The notes under the pieces: model-generated
The model's database searches: none
Seen by the model: the letters and a program-made list of their open reading frames with translations, nothing else
What the model was told of the DNA's origin: nothing
NCBI RefSeq assembly: GCF_001905125.1
Contig: NZ_LWLE01000001.1
Location: 294,826 to 358,825, forward strand
Length of the DNA stretch: 64,000 bases
From: Streptomyces sp. TSRI0281
GTDB lineage: Bacteria > Actinomycetota > Actinomycetes > Streptomycetales > Streptomycetaceae
Direction: 5' to 3'
In this document: piece after piece, positions 1 to 11,223 of the stretch
Layout: each line of letters begins with the position of its first letter
How positions within the stretch are numbered: the stretch's first letter is position 1
Translations under genes and position numbers: made by a program

Positions 1-849
1 CTGGTCCAGGCGCGGGATCGACTCCAGCAGACCCTTGGTGTACGGGTGCGCCGGGCGCTTGTAGATCTCGTGGACCGGGGCGGTCTCGACGATCCGGCCC
101 GCGTACATCACGGCGATCTTGTCGGCGACGTCCGCGACCACACCGAGGTCGTGGGTGATCAGGATCAGGCCCATGTTGTACTCGCGCTGAAGCTCCGCGA
201 GCAGGTCCATCACCTGGGCCTGCACCGTCACGTCGAGCGCGGTGGTCGGCTCGTCGGCGATGATCAGGTCCGGCTCCAGGGCCAGCGCCATGGCGATCAT
301 GATGCGCTGGCGCATCCCGCCGGAGAACTGGTGCGGGTAGTCCGAGACACGGGCCGCGGCGGCCGGGATCTTGACCTGGTCCATCAGCTCGATGGCCTTG
401 GCCTTGGCCGCCTTCTTGGACAGGCCCTGGTGGACCCGGAACATCTCGCCGAGCTGGTAGCCGACGGTGAGGACCGGGTTCAGCGAGGACAGCGCGTCCT
501 GGAAGATCATCGCGATCTTCTGGCCACGGATCTTGCGGCGCTCCTCGTAGGACATCTTCAGCATGTCCTGGCCGCGGAAGAAGATCTCGCCCTGCGGGAT
601 CCTGCCGGGCGGCATGTCGAGGATGCCCATGATGGCCTGCGCCGTCACGGACTTGCCGGAACCCGACTCACCGAGGACGGCGAGCGTCTCGCCGGCGTCC
701 ACGCTGTAGTTGACGCCGTTGACGGCCTTGGCCACGCCGTCACGGGTGTGGAACTCCACGTGCAGGTCGCGGACTTCGAGCAGCGGGCCGACATGGTCGT
801 CACCCGAGCGCGCGGACGGGATCTCTGCGGTCTTGCTGACGGTGGTCAC
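1..849 (-). CDS. Oligo/dipeptide ABC transporter ATP-binding subunit (OppD/DppD-like), 3' end cut by window
   Basis: ATPase that powers peptide import at the cytoplasmic face of the two permeases encoded just upstream. The first 283 residues are in the window. They show a Walker A motif GESGSGKS at residues 60-67, a Q-loop, a signature in the form FSGGMRQR near 175-182, a Walker B reading [12 protein letters not shown] near 195-206, and the switch His in ITHDLG near 231-236. The GTG start at 849 is chosen because AAGGAGGG lies 6 nt before it and overlaps the TAA stop of the upstream permease, so the genes are translationally linked. The C-terminal nickel/oligopeptide domain is beyond the window, and a second ATPase gene is likely to follow. 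The family call is firm; the substrate is not known. Confidence 0.93.
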   Translation of the reverse strand, partial: MTTVSKTAEIPSARSGDDHVGPLLEVRDLHVEFHTRDGVAKAVNGVNYSVDAGETLAVLGESGSGKSVTAQAIMGILDMPPGRIPQGEIFFRGQDMLKMSYEERRKIRGQKIAMIFQDALSSLNPVLTVGYQLGEMFRVHQGLSKKAAKAKAIELMDQVKIPAAAARVSDYPHQFSGGMRQRIMIAMALALEPDLIIADEPTTALDVTVQAQVMDLLAELQREYNMGLILITHDLGVVADVADKIAVMYAGRIVETAPVHEIYKRPAHPYTKGLLESIPRLDQ

Positions 850-860
850 GTGCGCCCTCC

Positions 861-1808
861 TTATCGCGTCTTCGGGTCGAGGGCGTTGCGGACGGCTTCG
901 CCGAGCATGATGAACGCCAGAACAGTGAGGCTGAGCATGATCGACGGGTAGATCAGGATGTGCTGGGCCACCCGGATCTGGCTCGAACCGCCGGAGATGT
1001 CCATACCCCACGAGACGGTCGGCGGAGCCAGACCGAGACCCAGGTAGGACAGGGTCGCCTCGGCCGAGATGTACACACCGAGCGAGATGGTCGCCACGAC
1101 GATCACCGGGGCCAGGACGTTCGGCAGGATGTGCCGGAACAGGATCCGGGTCGTACCGGCTCCCAGCGCTCTGGCCGCCTGGACGAAGTCCGCCTGCTTG
1201 ATCGTGATCACCGCACCGCGCATGACACGCGCGATCTGGGTCCAGCCGAGGAACGCCAGGGCGAAGACGACCACCCAGATCGTCCGCTCGGTGAACGCCT
1301 GGAGGACGACCATCGCGCCGAGCAGGAAGGGCAGGCCCAGGAAGATGTTGGTGAAGCCGGAGAGGAGCGCGTCGACCCAGCCGCCGAAGTAACCGGCCAG
1401 CATGCCGACCAGACCGCCGAACAGGGTCACGACGAGCGTCACCGAGACACCGACGATGACCGAGGCGCGGGTGCCGTAGATGACACGCGCGTAGACACTG
1501 CGGCCCTGGCCGTCGAAGCCGAACCACTCGGGCGAACCGATCTTGCTCAGCTCGGGCTTGCCCAGGAAGTGGTGCACCAGGTCACCCGTGGTGGGCGAGG
1601 CGCTGGTGAACAGGCTCGGGAAGATCGTGATCACGAGCAGCAGCAGGATCAGGACGGCCGAGATGATGAAGTACCAGTTGCGGCGCAGGTCCTGCCAGGC
1701 GTCGCCCCAGAGGCTGCGCGCCTTCTCGGCCTTGACGACGGCCGACGGGTCGGCGAGGGGAGCCTTGGCGTCGTCGGGCGCGGGAGCGGTCTTGGTCAGG
1801 TCAGGCAT
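861..1808 (-). CDS. Peptide ABC transporter permease (OppC/DppC-like)
   Basis: Inner-membrane permease of 315 aa, second of the permease pair. A hydrophilic N-terminus of about 45 residues is followed by a membrane segment, a short extracytoplasmic loop, and five more hydrophobic segments typical of the DppC family. The EAA-type loop that contacts the ATPase is visible around the stretch VQAARALGAG. The start codon at 1808 lies inside the last codons of the upstream permease gene (8-bp overlap), and the stop abuts the ribosome-binding site of the ATPase gene, so the four genes form one operon read on the minus strand. Length and motifs fit the family; the transported peptide cannot be read from sequence. 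Confidence 0.93.
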   Translation of the reverse strand: MPDLTKTAPAPDDAKAPLADPSAVVKAEKARSLWGDAWQDLRRNWYFIISAVLILLLLVITIFPSLFTSASPTTGDLVHHFLGKPELSKIGSPEWFGFDGQGRSVYARVIYGTRASVIVGVSVTLVVTLFGGLVGMLAGYFGGWVDALLSGFTNIFLGLPFLLGAMVVLQAFTERTIWVVVFALAFLGWTQIARVMRGAVITIKQADFVQAARALGAGTTRILFRHILPNVLAPVIVVATISLGVYISAEATLSYLGLGLAPPTVSWGMDISGGSSQIRVAQHILIYPSIMLSLTVLAFIMLGEAVRNALDPKTR

Positions 1809-2733
1809 ACCGGATCCTCGGGTCCAGGACCGCGTACAGCAGGTCGACGATAAGGCTCATGAAGAGGTAGACGAGCACCAGGATGGTGACCAGTCCGACC
1901 AGGGTCGTGCCCTCGCGGCGGACGATCGACTCGAAGATGGTGCCGCCGATGCCCTTCACGTTGAACAGGCCCTCGGTGACGACCGCTCCACCCATCAGAG
2001 CGCCGAGGTCGGTGCCGAGGAAGGTGATGACCGGGATCAGCGAGTTGCGCATCAGGTGCACACCCACGATGCGGCGCTTGGGAAGTCCCTTGGCCACGGC
2101 CGTACGCATGTAGTCCGAGCGCAGGTTCTCCGCCATGGTCGTACGGGTCAGCCGGGCGACGTACGCCAGTGACAGTGACCCGAGAACGACAGCGGGGGCG
2201 ATCAGCTCGCCCCAGGTGGCGTCGTTCGAGACGTTCGGTGAGATCCAGTCGAGCTGGAAGGCGAACACCGACTTGACGATGAAGCCGAGAACGAAGACCG
2301 GGATCGAGATGATCAGCAGCGTCAGGACCAGCACGACGTTGTCGGTCAGCCGTCCGGCGCGCAGACCGGCGGCCATGCCGAGGCCGAGACCGAGGACGAT
2401 CTCGATCACGAACGCCATGGCGGCGAGCCGCAGGGTGACCGGGAACGCGTCGCCGAGCACGTCGGTGACGGGGCGTCCACTGGCGATCTGGGTACCGAAG
2501 TCGAAGTGAAGGACGATGCCCTTCATGTACTCCCAGTACTGCACCAGGATCGGCTGGTCGAGCCCGAGCTTGTGCCGCATCGCTTCGAGGGTCGCCGGGT
2601 CGGCCCCCTTGTCCCCGAAGAGTCCCCGCACGGGATCACCGGGCAGTGTGTAGACCATCAGGAAGATCAGCAGAGTTGTCCCGATGAACACCGGGATCAT
2701 CTGGAGCAGTCGTCGTGCGACATAGCGCCCCAT
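1801..2733 (-). CDS. Peptide ABC transporter permease (OppB/DppB-like)
   Basis: Inner-membrane permease of 310 aa. It starts MGRYVARRLLQMIPV, the usual DppB beginning with the first membrane helix, then the conserved periplasmic LPGDP motif near residue 30, and an EAA-type loop around MRTAVAKGLPKRR. It pairs with the OppC-like product, whose gene overlaps its 3' end by 8 bp. About 165 bp, including an inverted repeat, separate it from the binding-protein gene upstream. This arrangement often lets the binding protein be made in excess over the membrane parts. From memory, a similar importer next to typA in S. coelicolor is the BldK/Opp region, so a role in peptide signalling or nutrition is possible but unproven. 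Confidence 0.93.
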   Translation of the reverse strand: MGRYVARRLLQMIPVFIGTTLLIFLMVYTLPGDPVRGLFGDKGADPATLEAMRHKLGLDQPILVQYWEYMKGIVLHFDFGTQIASGRPVTDVLGDAFPVTLRLAAMAFVIEIVLGLGLGMAAGLRAGRLTDNVVLVLTLLIISIPVFVLGFIVKSVFAFQLDWISPNVSNDATWGELIAPAVVLGSLSLAYVARLTRTTMAENLRSDYMRTAVAKGLPKRRIVGVHLMRNSLIPVITFLGTDLGALMGGAVVTEGLFNVKGIGGTIFESIVRREGTTLVGLVTILVLVYLFMSLIVDLLYAVLDPRIRYA

Positions 2734-2768
2734 CGTGCCTCCATGTAAATAGGCAAGCGGCAGCCGAC

Positions 2769-2822
2769 GGGCCCTCCCCCGCCGCAGGCACCCAGTGGGT
2801 GGTCTGCGGCGCGGAAGGGCCC
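2769..2822 (-). other. Intercistronic inverted repeat between binding-protein and permease genes
   Basis: GGGCCCT at 2769-2775 pairs with AGGGCCC at 2816-2822, with further G+C pairing inside (GCCGCAG against CTGCGGC). It lies between the stop of the binding-protein gene at 2900 and the start of oppB at 2733. It is a likely attenuator or mRNA-stabilising hairpin, not a full operon terminator. Confidence 0.5.
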
Positions 2823-2899
2823 CCCGGCCACGGCGTGCAGGCGGGTGCGGGACCGATGTCAGTTTCGGTCCGGCACCGGCCCGCGGACTACGTCGGTGG

Positions 2900-4537
2900 T
2901 TACTTCTTGACCTGGACTTCGGTCAGGATCGGGTCGCCGTCCTGGGCGTACTGGACGTTCTGGACCTTCTCCGAGTAGCCGGCGTTGACCTTGTAGTACC
3001 AGAGCGGGATGGAGGGCATGTAGTTCACCAGCTCCTTCTCGATGGTCTGGTAGGCCTTCACCGAATCGTCGAGCGAAGCGGCCGAGTCAGCCTTCTTGAT
3101 CTCGGCGTCGAGCGCCTTGTTCGAGAAGTCGCCCTGGTTACCGGCAGCACCGGTACGGAACAGGTCGCTGATGAAGTTGGCGTTCACCGGGTAGTCGAGC
3201 ACCCAGCCGGAGCGGTACAGGGACTTGACCTGCTTGGCGTCACGGGCGTTCGTGTCGGCCTGGAAGTCGGCCTTCGAGTCGCCGGTGCACTTGACGCCGG
3301 TCGCCTGGGTGATGCTGTTGCAGACAGCCTCGACCCATTCCTTGTGACCGCCATCGGCGTTGAACTGGATGGAGATGGCGTTCTTGGGGACGCCACCACC
3401 CTCCGCGATCAGCTTCTTGGCCTTCGCCGGGTCGTACTTGGTGACGTCACCGGTGGCGTTCGGCTGGAAGCCGAGAACACCCTTGGCGACCCAGCCCGTG
3501 GCCGGCTCACGCGTGCCCTGCAGCACCGTCTTGGTGATGGTGTCGCGGTCGATCGCCATCGACAGACCCTGGACAACCTTGGGGTTGATGCCCTTGAACT
3601 GGTCCGTGTAGTACGCGACGGCGATCGTCTGGATGGCGGAGTACGCCTTGTCCACCGCGCGGTCACCGAGGTCGGCACGGTAGACCGGAAGGTCCTTCGG
3701 GCCGATCTGGCGCAGCACGTCGACGTTGCCGGACTTGAGGTCCTCGTAGGCGGTTTCGAGGGTGGTGTAGTTCTTGAAGGTCACACCACCGTTCTTCGCC
3801 TTGTCGAGACCCTTGTAGTCGTCGTTGCGGACGACCTTGATCTGCTTCTTGTGGTCCCAGCTGACGAACTTGTACGCGCCGTTGCCGACCGGCTTCTCGC
3901 CGGCGGCCTTCGGGTCCGCGTAGAAGGACTCGGGCAGCGGGGAGAAGACCGTGTAGCCGAGCTTGTACGAGAAGTACGGCAGCGCGCCGTTCAGCTCGAT
4001 GGTGAAGGTGTAGTCGTCGACGACCTTCAGGCCCGACATGGCGTCGGACTTCGGCTTGGCCTTCTTGCCCTCGGGGTGGACGTCGGCGTAGCCCTTGATG
4101 TCGCCGAACCACGACGCGTTGGTCTGCGCGTTGTTGATGTTCGCGGCCCAGTTCCACGCCTTGACGTAGGAATTGGCCGTGACCGGGGTCCCGTCGTGGA
4201 ACTTCCAGTCCTTCTTGAGCTTGACCGTCCACAGCTTCGAGTCGGTGGTCTCCACCGACTCGGCGTTGATCATCTCAAGCTTGCCGTCGGGGTCGTAGTC
4301 GACGAGCTGCGAGAAGACGGCGTCGGTGACGATGCTGCCGTTCGACTCCATCGTGTTCGCCGGCTGCAGCGGGTTCTGCGGCTCACCGACCTCGACGGAA
4401 AAGATGCCGTTGGCGTCAACAGCGCCCTTCGCGCTCTTGCCGCCGTCCTTGCTGTCGTCGCCGCCGCCACAGGCGGTCGCGGCCAGGGCGATGATTGCCG
4501 CTCCCGCGACCCACTTGGCGCTCTTGGCACCGCGCAT
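2900..4537 (-). CDS. Peptide ABC transporter substrate-binding lipoprotein (SBP family 5)
   Basis: Extracellular lipid-anchored receptor of 545 aa for the peptide importer encoded downstream. The N-terminus is a lipoprotein signal with the acceptor Cys at residue 23 (ATAC then Gly-Gly-Gly). The remainder has the DppA/OppA layout, including the segment PVTANSYVKAWNWA near 115-130 and a C-terminal lobe rich in aromatic residues. An upstream in-frame ATG at 4552 exists, but its first codons are the AGGAGG sequence itself, so the ATG at 4537, 5 nt after GGAGGA, is the better start. The gene is first in the SBP-permease-permease-ATPase operon. Bound peptide unknown. Confidence 0.92.
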   Translation of the reverse strand: MRGAKSAKWVAGAAIIALAATACGGGDDSKDGGKSAKGAVDANGIFSVEVGEPQNPLQPANTMESNGSIVTDAVFSQLVDYDPDGKLEMINAESVETTDSKLWTVKLKKDWKFHDGTPVTANSYVKAWNWAANINNAQTNASWFGDIKGYADVHPEGKKAKPKSDAMSGLKVVDDYTFTIELNGALPYFSYKLGYTVFSPLPESFYADPKAAGEKPVGNGAYKFVSWDHKKQIKVVRNDDYKGLDKAKNGGVTFKNYTTLETAYEDLKSGNVDVLRQIGPKDLPVYRADLGDRAVDKAYSAIQTIAVAYYTDQFKGINPKVVQGLSMAIDRDTITKTVLQGTREPATGWVAKGVLGFQPNATGDVTKYDPAKAKKLIAEGGGVPKNAISIQFNADGGHKEWVEAVCNSITQATGVKCTGDSKADFQADTNARDAKQVKSLYRSGWVLDYPVNANFISDLFRTGAAGNQGDFSNKALDAEIKKADSAASLDDSVKAYQTIEKELVNYMPSIPLWYYKVNAGYSEKVQNVQYAQDGDPILTEVQVKK

Positions 4538-4976
4538 GGGTTTCCTCCTCATGAGTCCACTTTTGACTACAAGAGGGGCACTGGAGAGATCTACCGACAC
4601 CCCTGACGGCGATCGTTTCCGTGCCCCGAGTGTGCTCGTGAGTCGGCACTCCCCACAGTGCGTGACCCATTGACCCGAGCTCAATGGAGCCAACTATTAA
4701 GTACGCCCGGGCTGTAAACCACACTTAAAGGGTCTCGGTTTGACAACATCAGTAGGGGCCGTGTGCCCGAAATCCGGACAAAGTGATCCCAGACAGACAC
4801 GCCCGAAACGGACCGTTAACACATGTTCCGGAGAGCGACGTCCGATATCCGGACACCCGGGGCAGAAAAACTCATTGACGAAAGGCCCGGCCTCCCACAA
4901 TCTCTGCGGGGACCGGGCCTCATATTCGGCCTCGGATCGGACTCCTGCTGACGGATCGTCCGCCGGAGTGCTCGGC
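4538..4976. other. Intergenic region between typA 3' end and the peptide-importer operon
   Basis: This 439-bp stretch holds the typA terminator at its right end. An A/T-richer segment at about 4692-4740 is the likely promoter area for the importer operon on the minus strand. I could not place a convincing -35/-10 pair. No gene is supported here; the open frames present are antisense extensions of neighbours. Confidence 0.5.
4883..4920 (-). terminator. Terminator downstream of typA
   Basis: AGGCCCGG (4883-4890) pairs with CCGGGCCT (4913-4920), leaving a 22-nt loop, about 57 bp past the typA stop. Reading on the minus strand, U-containing sequence follows. Confidence 0.6.
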
Positions 4977-6851
<1,875 letters not shown>

Positions 6852-7196
6852 GGGTGGCTTGCGCTTCTCTCGGATCGTGGGATCAGGCGTCTCAGTCGGT
6901 CTCGAGTCCTCGTACGCCCGCCGGGCGGACACGCCACGGCTCGTCCAATGGTACGGGCCCGGCGCGTCCCGGGCTTCCCGGCCCGATCCGCGAGACCGTT
7001 CTTCCGCTGGCATTCAGCCGATATTCAGCCCGTATTACGTCACCGAACAGCTGCTCGGCAGCCGGGTGACAGCGGGAAATCCGGGGGTGTGGGGAGAATC
7101 GAACAGCCCGGGTCGGGGCGGAAACCACCTTGCCCGCCGGGCATCCGGCGGGCAAGGGAATTGAGCTGCTTCTGAGCTTTGGCAGGGCTTGACCTG
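6852..7196. other. Intergenic region upstream of typA
   Basis: A 345-bp stretch that contains the strong terminator at 7128-7157 for the upstream lipoprotein gene and must carry the typA promoter. I see no gene and no clear -35/-10 pair. Confidence 0.5.
7128..7157 (-). terminator. Terminator of the second binding-protein gene
   Basis: CCTTGCCCGCCGG (7128-7140) and CCGGCGGGCAAGG (7145-7157) form a perfect 13-bp stem with a 4-nt loop, 40 bp after the stop of the lipoprotein gene. Confidence 0.8.
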
Positions 7197-9668
7197 CTAC
7201 TTCTTACGATTCGCGGGGGAACCTGCCGCTTGCGGCTTCTTGAATCCGATGTCCTGGTAGCGGGGAGCGGCGAAGCCGAAGGCGCCGACGTTCGCGAGCT
7301 TCCTGTCGACCGCCACGAGCTGTGGGCGCTGATAGAGGGGAATGGATCCGGCGGCCGCCCAGATCCGGGCGTCGGCCTGCTTCATCAGGTCCCGGGCGGC
7401 GCCCTCGTCCAGCTCGGAGGCCGCCTGGTCGAAGAGCTGGTCGATGTGGTCGGTGCCGACCCGGGTGTAGTTCTGCTCGACGAGCAGCGATCCGTCGGTG
7501 GCCGGCTCCGGCTTCGCGTAGATCGGGCGTCCGTCGGTCGCCGGGTAGGCGGTGGCGGGCCAGGAGTACAGCGCCAGGTCGTAGTCCCCCGAGGCGATGT
7601 GGTCCTTGAAGTAGCTGTCGTCGGCGACCTTCGTGATCTCCGTGCCGATGCCGATGGACTCCAGCATCGCCGCGATCTTGTCGCCGACGGTGCGCAGCGA
7701 CTGGGAGCCGGGTCCGGAAGGGAGGACGAAGCGCAGGGTCAGCGGCTTGCCCTCCTTGCCGAGCGGTCCGCGCACCGAGGCGGGGGCCGGTGCGGCGGTG
7801 CCCGCGGGGGCGTACGCGCCCGCGGCGCCGCCGGGCTGCTTGTCCTGTGCGCTGACCTTGGCGGGCGTCTCGTCGGTGGCGCTGTCGGCCTTGGCCTCCG
7901 TGCCGGTCACGGGCCTCGCGTCCGCGAGGGCGCCGGCCTGGCGCAGCAGGGCGGCGCTCTGGGCGGCGGCTGCCGGGGCGAGGACGTGGACGGCGGTGGT
8001 GCCGTCGGTGAGGAGGGGGCCGTCGTTCAGGGCGGGGGCACGGCCGGGTCCCTGACCCGGCTTGTTGTCCTCGCCGACGATGTACGTGCCGTCGTCGGCC
8101 TTCTTCTCGTCCTTCTTCTCGTCCTTCTTCGCGGCATCGTCCTTCTCCGCCGCGGCGGCCTTCTCCTGCTCCGCCGTCCTCTCCTCCGCCTTCCCCGCGT
8201 CGGCATCCTCCTCGGCGGCCGAGCTGTCCCCCGCCGCGGCCTTCTTCTCCGCCGCCGCCTTCTCCGCCTCGCTGCCGGCCTTGGTGTCCTTGGGCTTCTG
8301 GGCCGCGCCGCCCCTCGTCCAGCCCGCGTCGGCCAGCAGCGCCTGGGCCTCCTTGGTGTTCTGGTCGCCGAGTGCGCCGCTGCCGTCCTTGTATCCCGGC
8401 TGCCCGGCGAGGCTCAGGTGGCTGCCGAGCGGAGTCGCGGGAAGCCCCAGCGGCCCGAGTACGGTGTCGGCGAGCTCCTGACGGTCCAGGGCGCGGGCCA
8501 CGGCCCGGCGTACCCGGTCGTCCGCGAGCGGCCCGGACTCCCCGTTCAGCGCGAGCTGGGTGTAGGCGGGCTCCAGGGACTTGCGTACGACGTAGCCGCG
8601 CAGGGCCTTCTGCTCGGCGCTGTACGCCGCGACGGCCGCCGTGTTCCTGTCGCGGGCCGCCTGGGCGCTCTCCGCCTCGTCCTCGTCCGAGCCGTGGGCC
8701 AGCGCCCAGGAGCGCAGGGCGGCGGCGGGCGTGATGTCGGATCCCGGGCCGTGGGCGGGCGGCTGTCCGGCCGCGCCCCTGTCACGCGCGGCCAGGGCGA
8801 TACGGTTCGCCGCGGAGGCGTCGACGTCCGCGATGTCGACGGTGCCCGCGGCGAGGGCCTCGGTGCGGTCCTGGGGCTTGACCGCGTGGAAGACGAGCGT
8901 TTCGAGCTTGGCCTCGTCGCCCCACCAGCGGGGGTCGCGCACCAGGGTGACGGTGCCCTCGTCCTTGCTCACGCTGCGCAGCCGAAACGGTCCCGCCGAG
9001 GTCTTGAGCGTGGTGCGCGCGCCGTCGTTGAAGGCGTCCGGGGAGCCGGTGATCTCCTTCGGGTACAGCGGCGAGAAGAGCGCGCGCCAGTCCGCGTACG
9101 GCTTGGAGAAGGTGACCCGGACCTGGAGGTCGTCGGAGCCGCGCTCGATCTTCTCGATCCGCTCGTAGCCCGCGTTGCGGGCGGTCCAGAACGCCGAGTC
9201 CTTGCCGCTCAGCGCCCGCCACTGGGCGACGAAGTCGGGAGCTCCGATCTCCCGTCCGTTGCTCCACACGGCCCGCTGGTTGAGCTTGTAGAGCACGACC
9301 TGCTTGGGTTCGCGCCCGATGACCTTCGCGGACTCCAGGAAGTCCGGGTTGAGCCGCGGCTTCCCGGTCGCGTCCAGGGGGAAGAGGGTCGGCAGCACGG
9401 CTCCGGTGACGCGTGCCGTGGAGCTGTCGGCATCCGCCTGGAAGGCGTTGAAGGTGGCGGGCACCGTGTCGATCGCCCAGTTCACCGAGGAGCCGTCGGC
9501 GACCCGGTCGCGGGCGGCGCGGGCGATGTCCTGCGGGAAGGGCCGCGCGCTGTCGTCGGCGCCCGAGCTGCAGCCGGCCAGCACCGGGATCGTGAGCACA
9601 CCCGTCGTGAGGAGCGCGAGTGAGCGGCGCTTGCGGACCGTCCCGCGCGGGACGCCGACGTGGGACAT
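7197..9668 (-). CDS. SBP family 5 peptide-binding lipoprotein with a large charged low-complexity insert
   Basis: An 823-aa lipoprotein, far longer than the usual 530-600 aa. The signal ends in LAGC with the acceptor Cys at residue 33. Family-5 features are clear before and after an insertion of roughly 190 residues (DNA about 7750-8320). The insert is made of Ala/Glu/Lys/Asp runs and then Pro/Ala/Gly, and lies between ADAGW and KPLTLRFVLPSG, that is between the two lobes. No permease or ATPase gene is next to it, so it is an orphan receptor that may use the importer encoded beyond typA or act as a sensor. The start at 9668 is supported by GGAGG 8 nt upstream; the frame extends 100 codons further but without homology. 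Ends in a strong terminator. Confidence 0.88.
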   Translation of the reverse strand: MSHVGVPRGTVRKRRSLALLTTGVLTIPVLAGCSSGADDSARPFPQDIARAARDRVADGSSVNWAIDTVPATFNAFQADADSSTARVTGAVLPTLFPLDATGKPRLNPDFLESAKVIGREPKQVVLYKLNQRAVWSNGREIGAPDFVAQWRALSGKDSAFWTARNAGYERIEKIERGSDDLQVRVTFSKPYADWRALFSPLYPKEITGSPDAFNDGARTTLKTSAGPFRLRSVSKDEGTVTLVRDPRWWGDEAKLETLVFHAVKPQDRTEALAAGTVDIADVDASAANRIALAARDRGAAGQPPAHGPGSDITPAAALRSWALAHGSDEDEAESAQAARDRNTAAVAAYSAEQKALRGYVVRKSLEPAYTQLALNGESGPLADDRVRRAVARALDRQELADTVLGPLGLPATPLGSHLSLAGQPGYKDGSGALGDQNTKEAQALLADAGWTRGGAAQKPKDTKAGSEAEKAAAEKKAAAGDSSAAEEDADAGKAEERTAEQEKAAAAEKDDAAKKDEKKDEKKADDGTYIVGEDNKPGQGPGRAPALNDGPLLTDGTTAVHVLAPAAAAQSAALLRQAGALADARPVTGTEAKADSATDETPAKVSAQDKQPGGAAGAYAPAGTAAPAPASVRGPLGKEGKPLTLRFVLPSGPGSQSLRTVGDKIAAMLESIGIGTEITKVADDSYFKDHIASGDYDLALYSWPATAYPATDGRPIYAKPEPATDGSLLVEQNYTRVGTDHIDQLFDQAASELDEGAARDLMKQADARIWAAAGSIPLYQRPQLVAVDRKLANVGAFGFAAPRYQDIGFKKPQAAGSPANRKK

Positions 9669-9956
9669 GGCTGATACCTCCGGGGCCGGCCCGGACCACC
9701 CCGTACCGGAATGGACCGGATTCTGCGTTATTGGTGGCATTTGCAGTTGATCACACTGGTTCCGTCCGTCCACTGAAGGCGCCCCCGCGCGGGAGGCGGC
9801 GCAGACACGGCGGACGGGACCCGCAACCTCACCCGAGCGGAGGAACGTTTCAGCAAGACAGCACGCCCCCACTCCCTTCACAAAGGGGATGTGACGCGCG
9901 ACACTCGCATGCGCATGAGCATTGCCACCCGCCCCCCGCGGAAGTGAGGGCAAGTC

Positions 9957-10193
9957 ATGTCCCTGCACGAGGAATTGACGGCAGTTCAGCGCTGCCTCGA
10001 CGATCTGGCCCGCACCGTCGGACGACTGGAACAGAGCCTCGCGCAGCTGCGCGAGGCCGATGCCGCGGACCGCTCACCGGCGCCGGACCACCGCGCCGGC
10101 ATGGTCACCATCACCGAAGCGCCGTACGACGCCACGCTGTGGACGGACTCGGACGACGAGGGTCTGGGCGTCCGCGGCCGGCACGCCCCCTAG
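9957..10193 (+). CDS. Small coiled-coil hypothetical protein upstream of sdh genes
   Basis: A 78-aa soluble acidic protein. Residues 4-38 have a heptad-like pattern (ELTAVQRCLDDLARTVGRLEQ and onward) expected to form a coiled coil; the C-terminal half is polar and likely disordered. GAGGG precedes the ATG at a good distance. It ends 9 nt before the TTG start of the membrane subunit gene, so it is probably the first gene of the succinate dehydrogenase operon. I do not recognise a family with a known function; an assembly or accessory role is only a guess from position. Confidence 0.7.
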   Translation: MSLHEELTAVQRCLDDLARTVGRLEQSLAQLREADAADRSPAPDHRAGMVTITEAPYDATLWTDSDDEGLGVRGRHAP

Positions 10194-10202
10194 GAGAGTT
10201 CC

Positions 10203-11144
10203 TTGGCCACCGGTACGGATTCAGGAACGGAACCAGGCACAGGACCAGGCACGGGACCGGGTACGGGACCGGGTACGGGACCGGGCCCGGGTACGGAACG
10301 AGGCGCGGGACCGGCGGTCGCGACCGCCCGGACCGACCCGGCCGGACGCCTCGCGGGAGGCGTCCGGCACGACTCCCGCGCCGCCATCCCCGCCCGCCAT
10401 CTGCGGACCGACCGCTGGTGGTCGGCGCCCGCCGTGACCGCCGCGGGCCTCCTGGCCTTCATCGTCTACTCGACCTGGCGGGCCTTCGCCAACGCCGACT
10501 ACTACGCCGCCCCCTATGTGTCGCCGTTCTACTCGCCGTGTCTGGCGGAGAACTGCGCGCCCATGCGGTCGGGACCGAACTGGGAAATATTCGGCAGCTG
10601 GTGGGGCCTCTCCCCCGCCCTGCTGATCCTGATCTTCCCCCTGGGCTTCCGGCTGACCTGCTACTACTACCGCAAGGCCTACTACCGGGGCTTCTGGGCG
10701 TCGCCCCCGGCCTGCGCGGTCGCCGAGCCGCACACCGCGTACAGCGGCGAGACCCGCTTCCCGCTCGTCATGCAGAACATGCACCGGTACTTCTTCTACG
10801 CCGCGGTTCCGGTCGCCGGAATCCTCACGTACGACACCGTGCTGTCCTTCCGCGACGAGCACTACGCCTGGGGCCACATGGGGCTCGGCTCGCTGATCTT
10901 CCTGGTCAACATCGCGCTGATCTGGGCGTACACCGTCTCGTGCCACTCGTGCCGGCACATCATCGGCGGCCGGCTGCGGCACTTCTCCCGGCACCCCGTG
11001 CGCTACCGGCTGTGGGGGTGGGCCGGGAAGCTGAACGCCCGGCACATGCAGCTCGCCTGGGCCTCCCTGATCAGCGTGGCGGTGGCCGACTTCTACGTGT
11101 ATCTGGTCGCCTCCGGGGCCTTCGACGACCCGAGGTTCTTCTAG
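10203..11144 (+). CDS. Membrane (cytochrome b-type) subunit of succinate dehydrogenase/fumarate reductase
   Basis: A 313-aa membrane protein predicted to anchor the flavoprotein and Fe-S subunits encoded downstream and to pass electrons to quinone. After a Gly/Thr/Pro-repeat N-terminus of about 40 residues come five hydrophobic segments. Candidate haem-ligand histidines lie at membrane edges (NMHRYFF, GHMGLG, CHSCRHIIGG, ARHMQLAW). The start is TTG at 10203, 5 nt after AGGAGA. Spacing to sdhA is 79 bp, containing a repeated GACCGTGAGGT element. The membrane subunit role follows from position and topology more than from strong motif identity. Confidence 0.8.
   Translation: MATGTDSGTEPGTGPGTGPGTGPGTGPGPGTERGAGPAVATARTDPAGRLAGGVRHDSRAAIPARHLRTDRWWSAPAVTAAGLLAFIVYSTWRAFANADYYAAPYVSPFYSPCLAENCAPMRSGPNWEIFGSWWGLSPALLILIFPLGFRLTCYYYRKAYYRGFWASPPACAVAEPHTAYSGETRFPLVMQNMHRYFFYAAVPVAGILTYDTVLSFRDEHYAWGHMGLGSLIFLVNIALIWAYTVSCHSCRHIIGGRLRHFSRHPVRYRLWGWAGKLNARHMQLAWASLISVAVADFYVYLVASGAFDDPRFF
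10221..10292 (+). repeat. 12-bp tandem repeat coding for a Gly-Thr-Gly-Pro tract
   Basis: Units close to GGTACGGGACCG are repeated about five times, coding for a GTGP tetrapeptide tract at the N-terminus of the membrane subunit. Copy number of such a repeat can vary by slippage. Confidence 0.75.
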
Positions 11145-11223
11145 CGACCGCGCGCTCCGGCCCCCGACCGTGCGCCCCGTCCCCCGACCGTGAGGTGTTT
11201 CCCGTGACCGTGAGGTTCTTCCT

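Noticed and set aside
2795..4606. 603-aa plus-strand frame opposite the peptide-binding protein gene
   Set aside because: Antisense shadow of a lipoprotein gene with a good start and signal; the translation is low-complexity Val/Asp/Leu/Arg.
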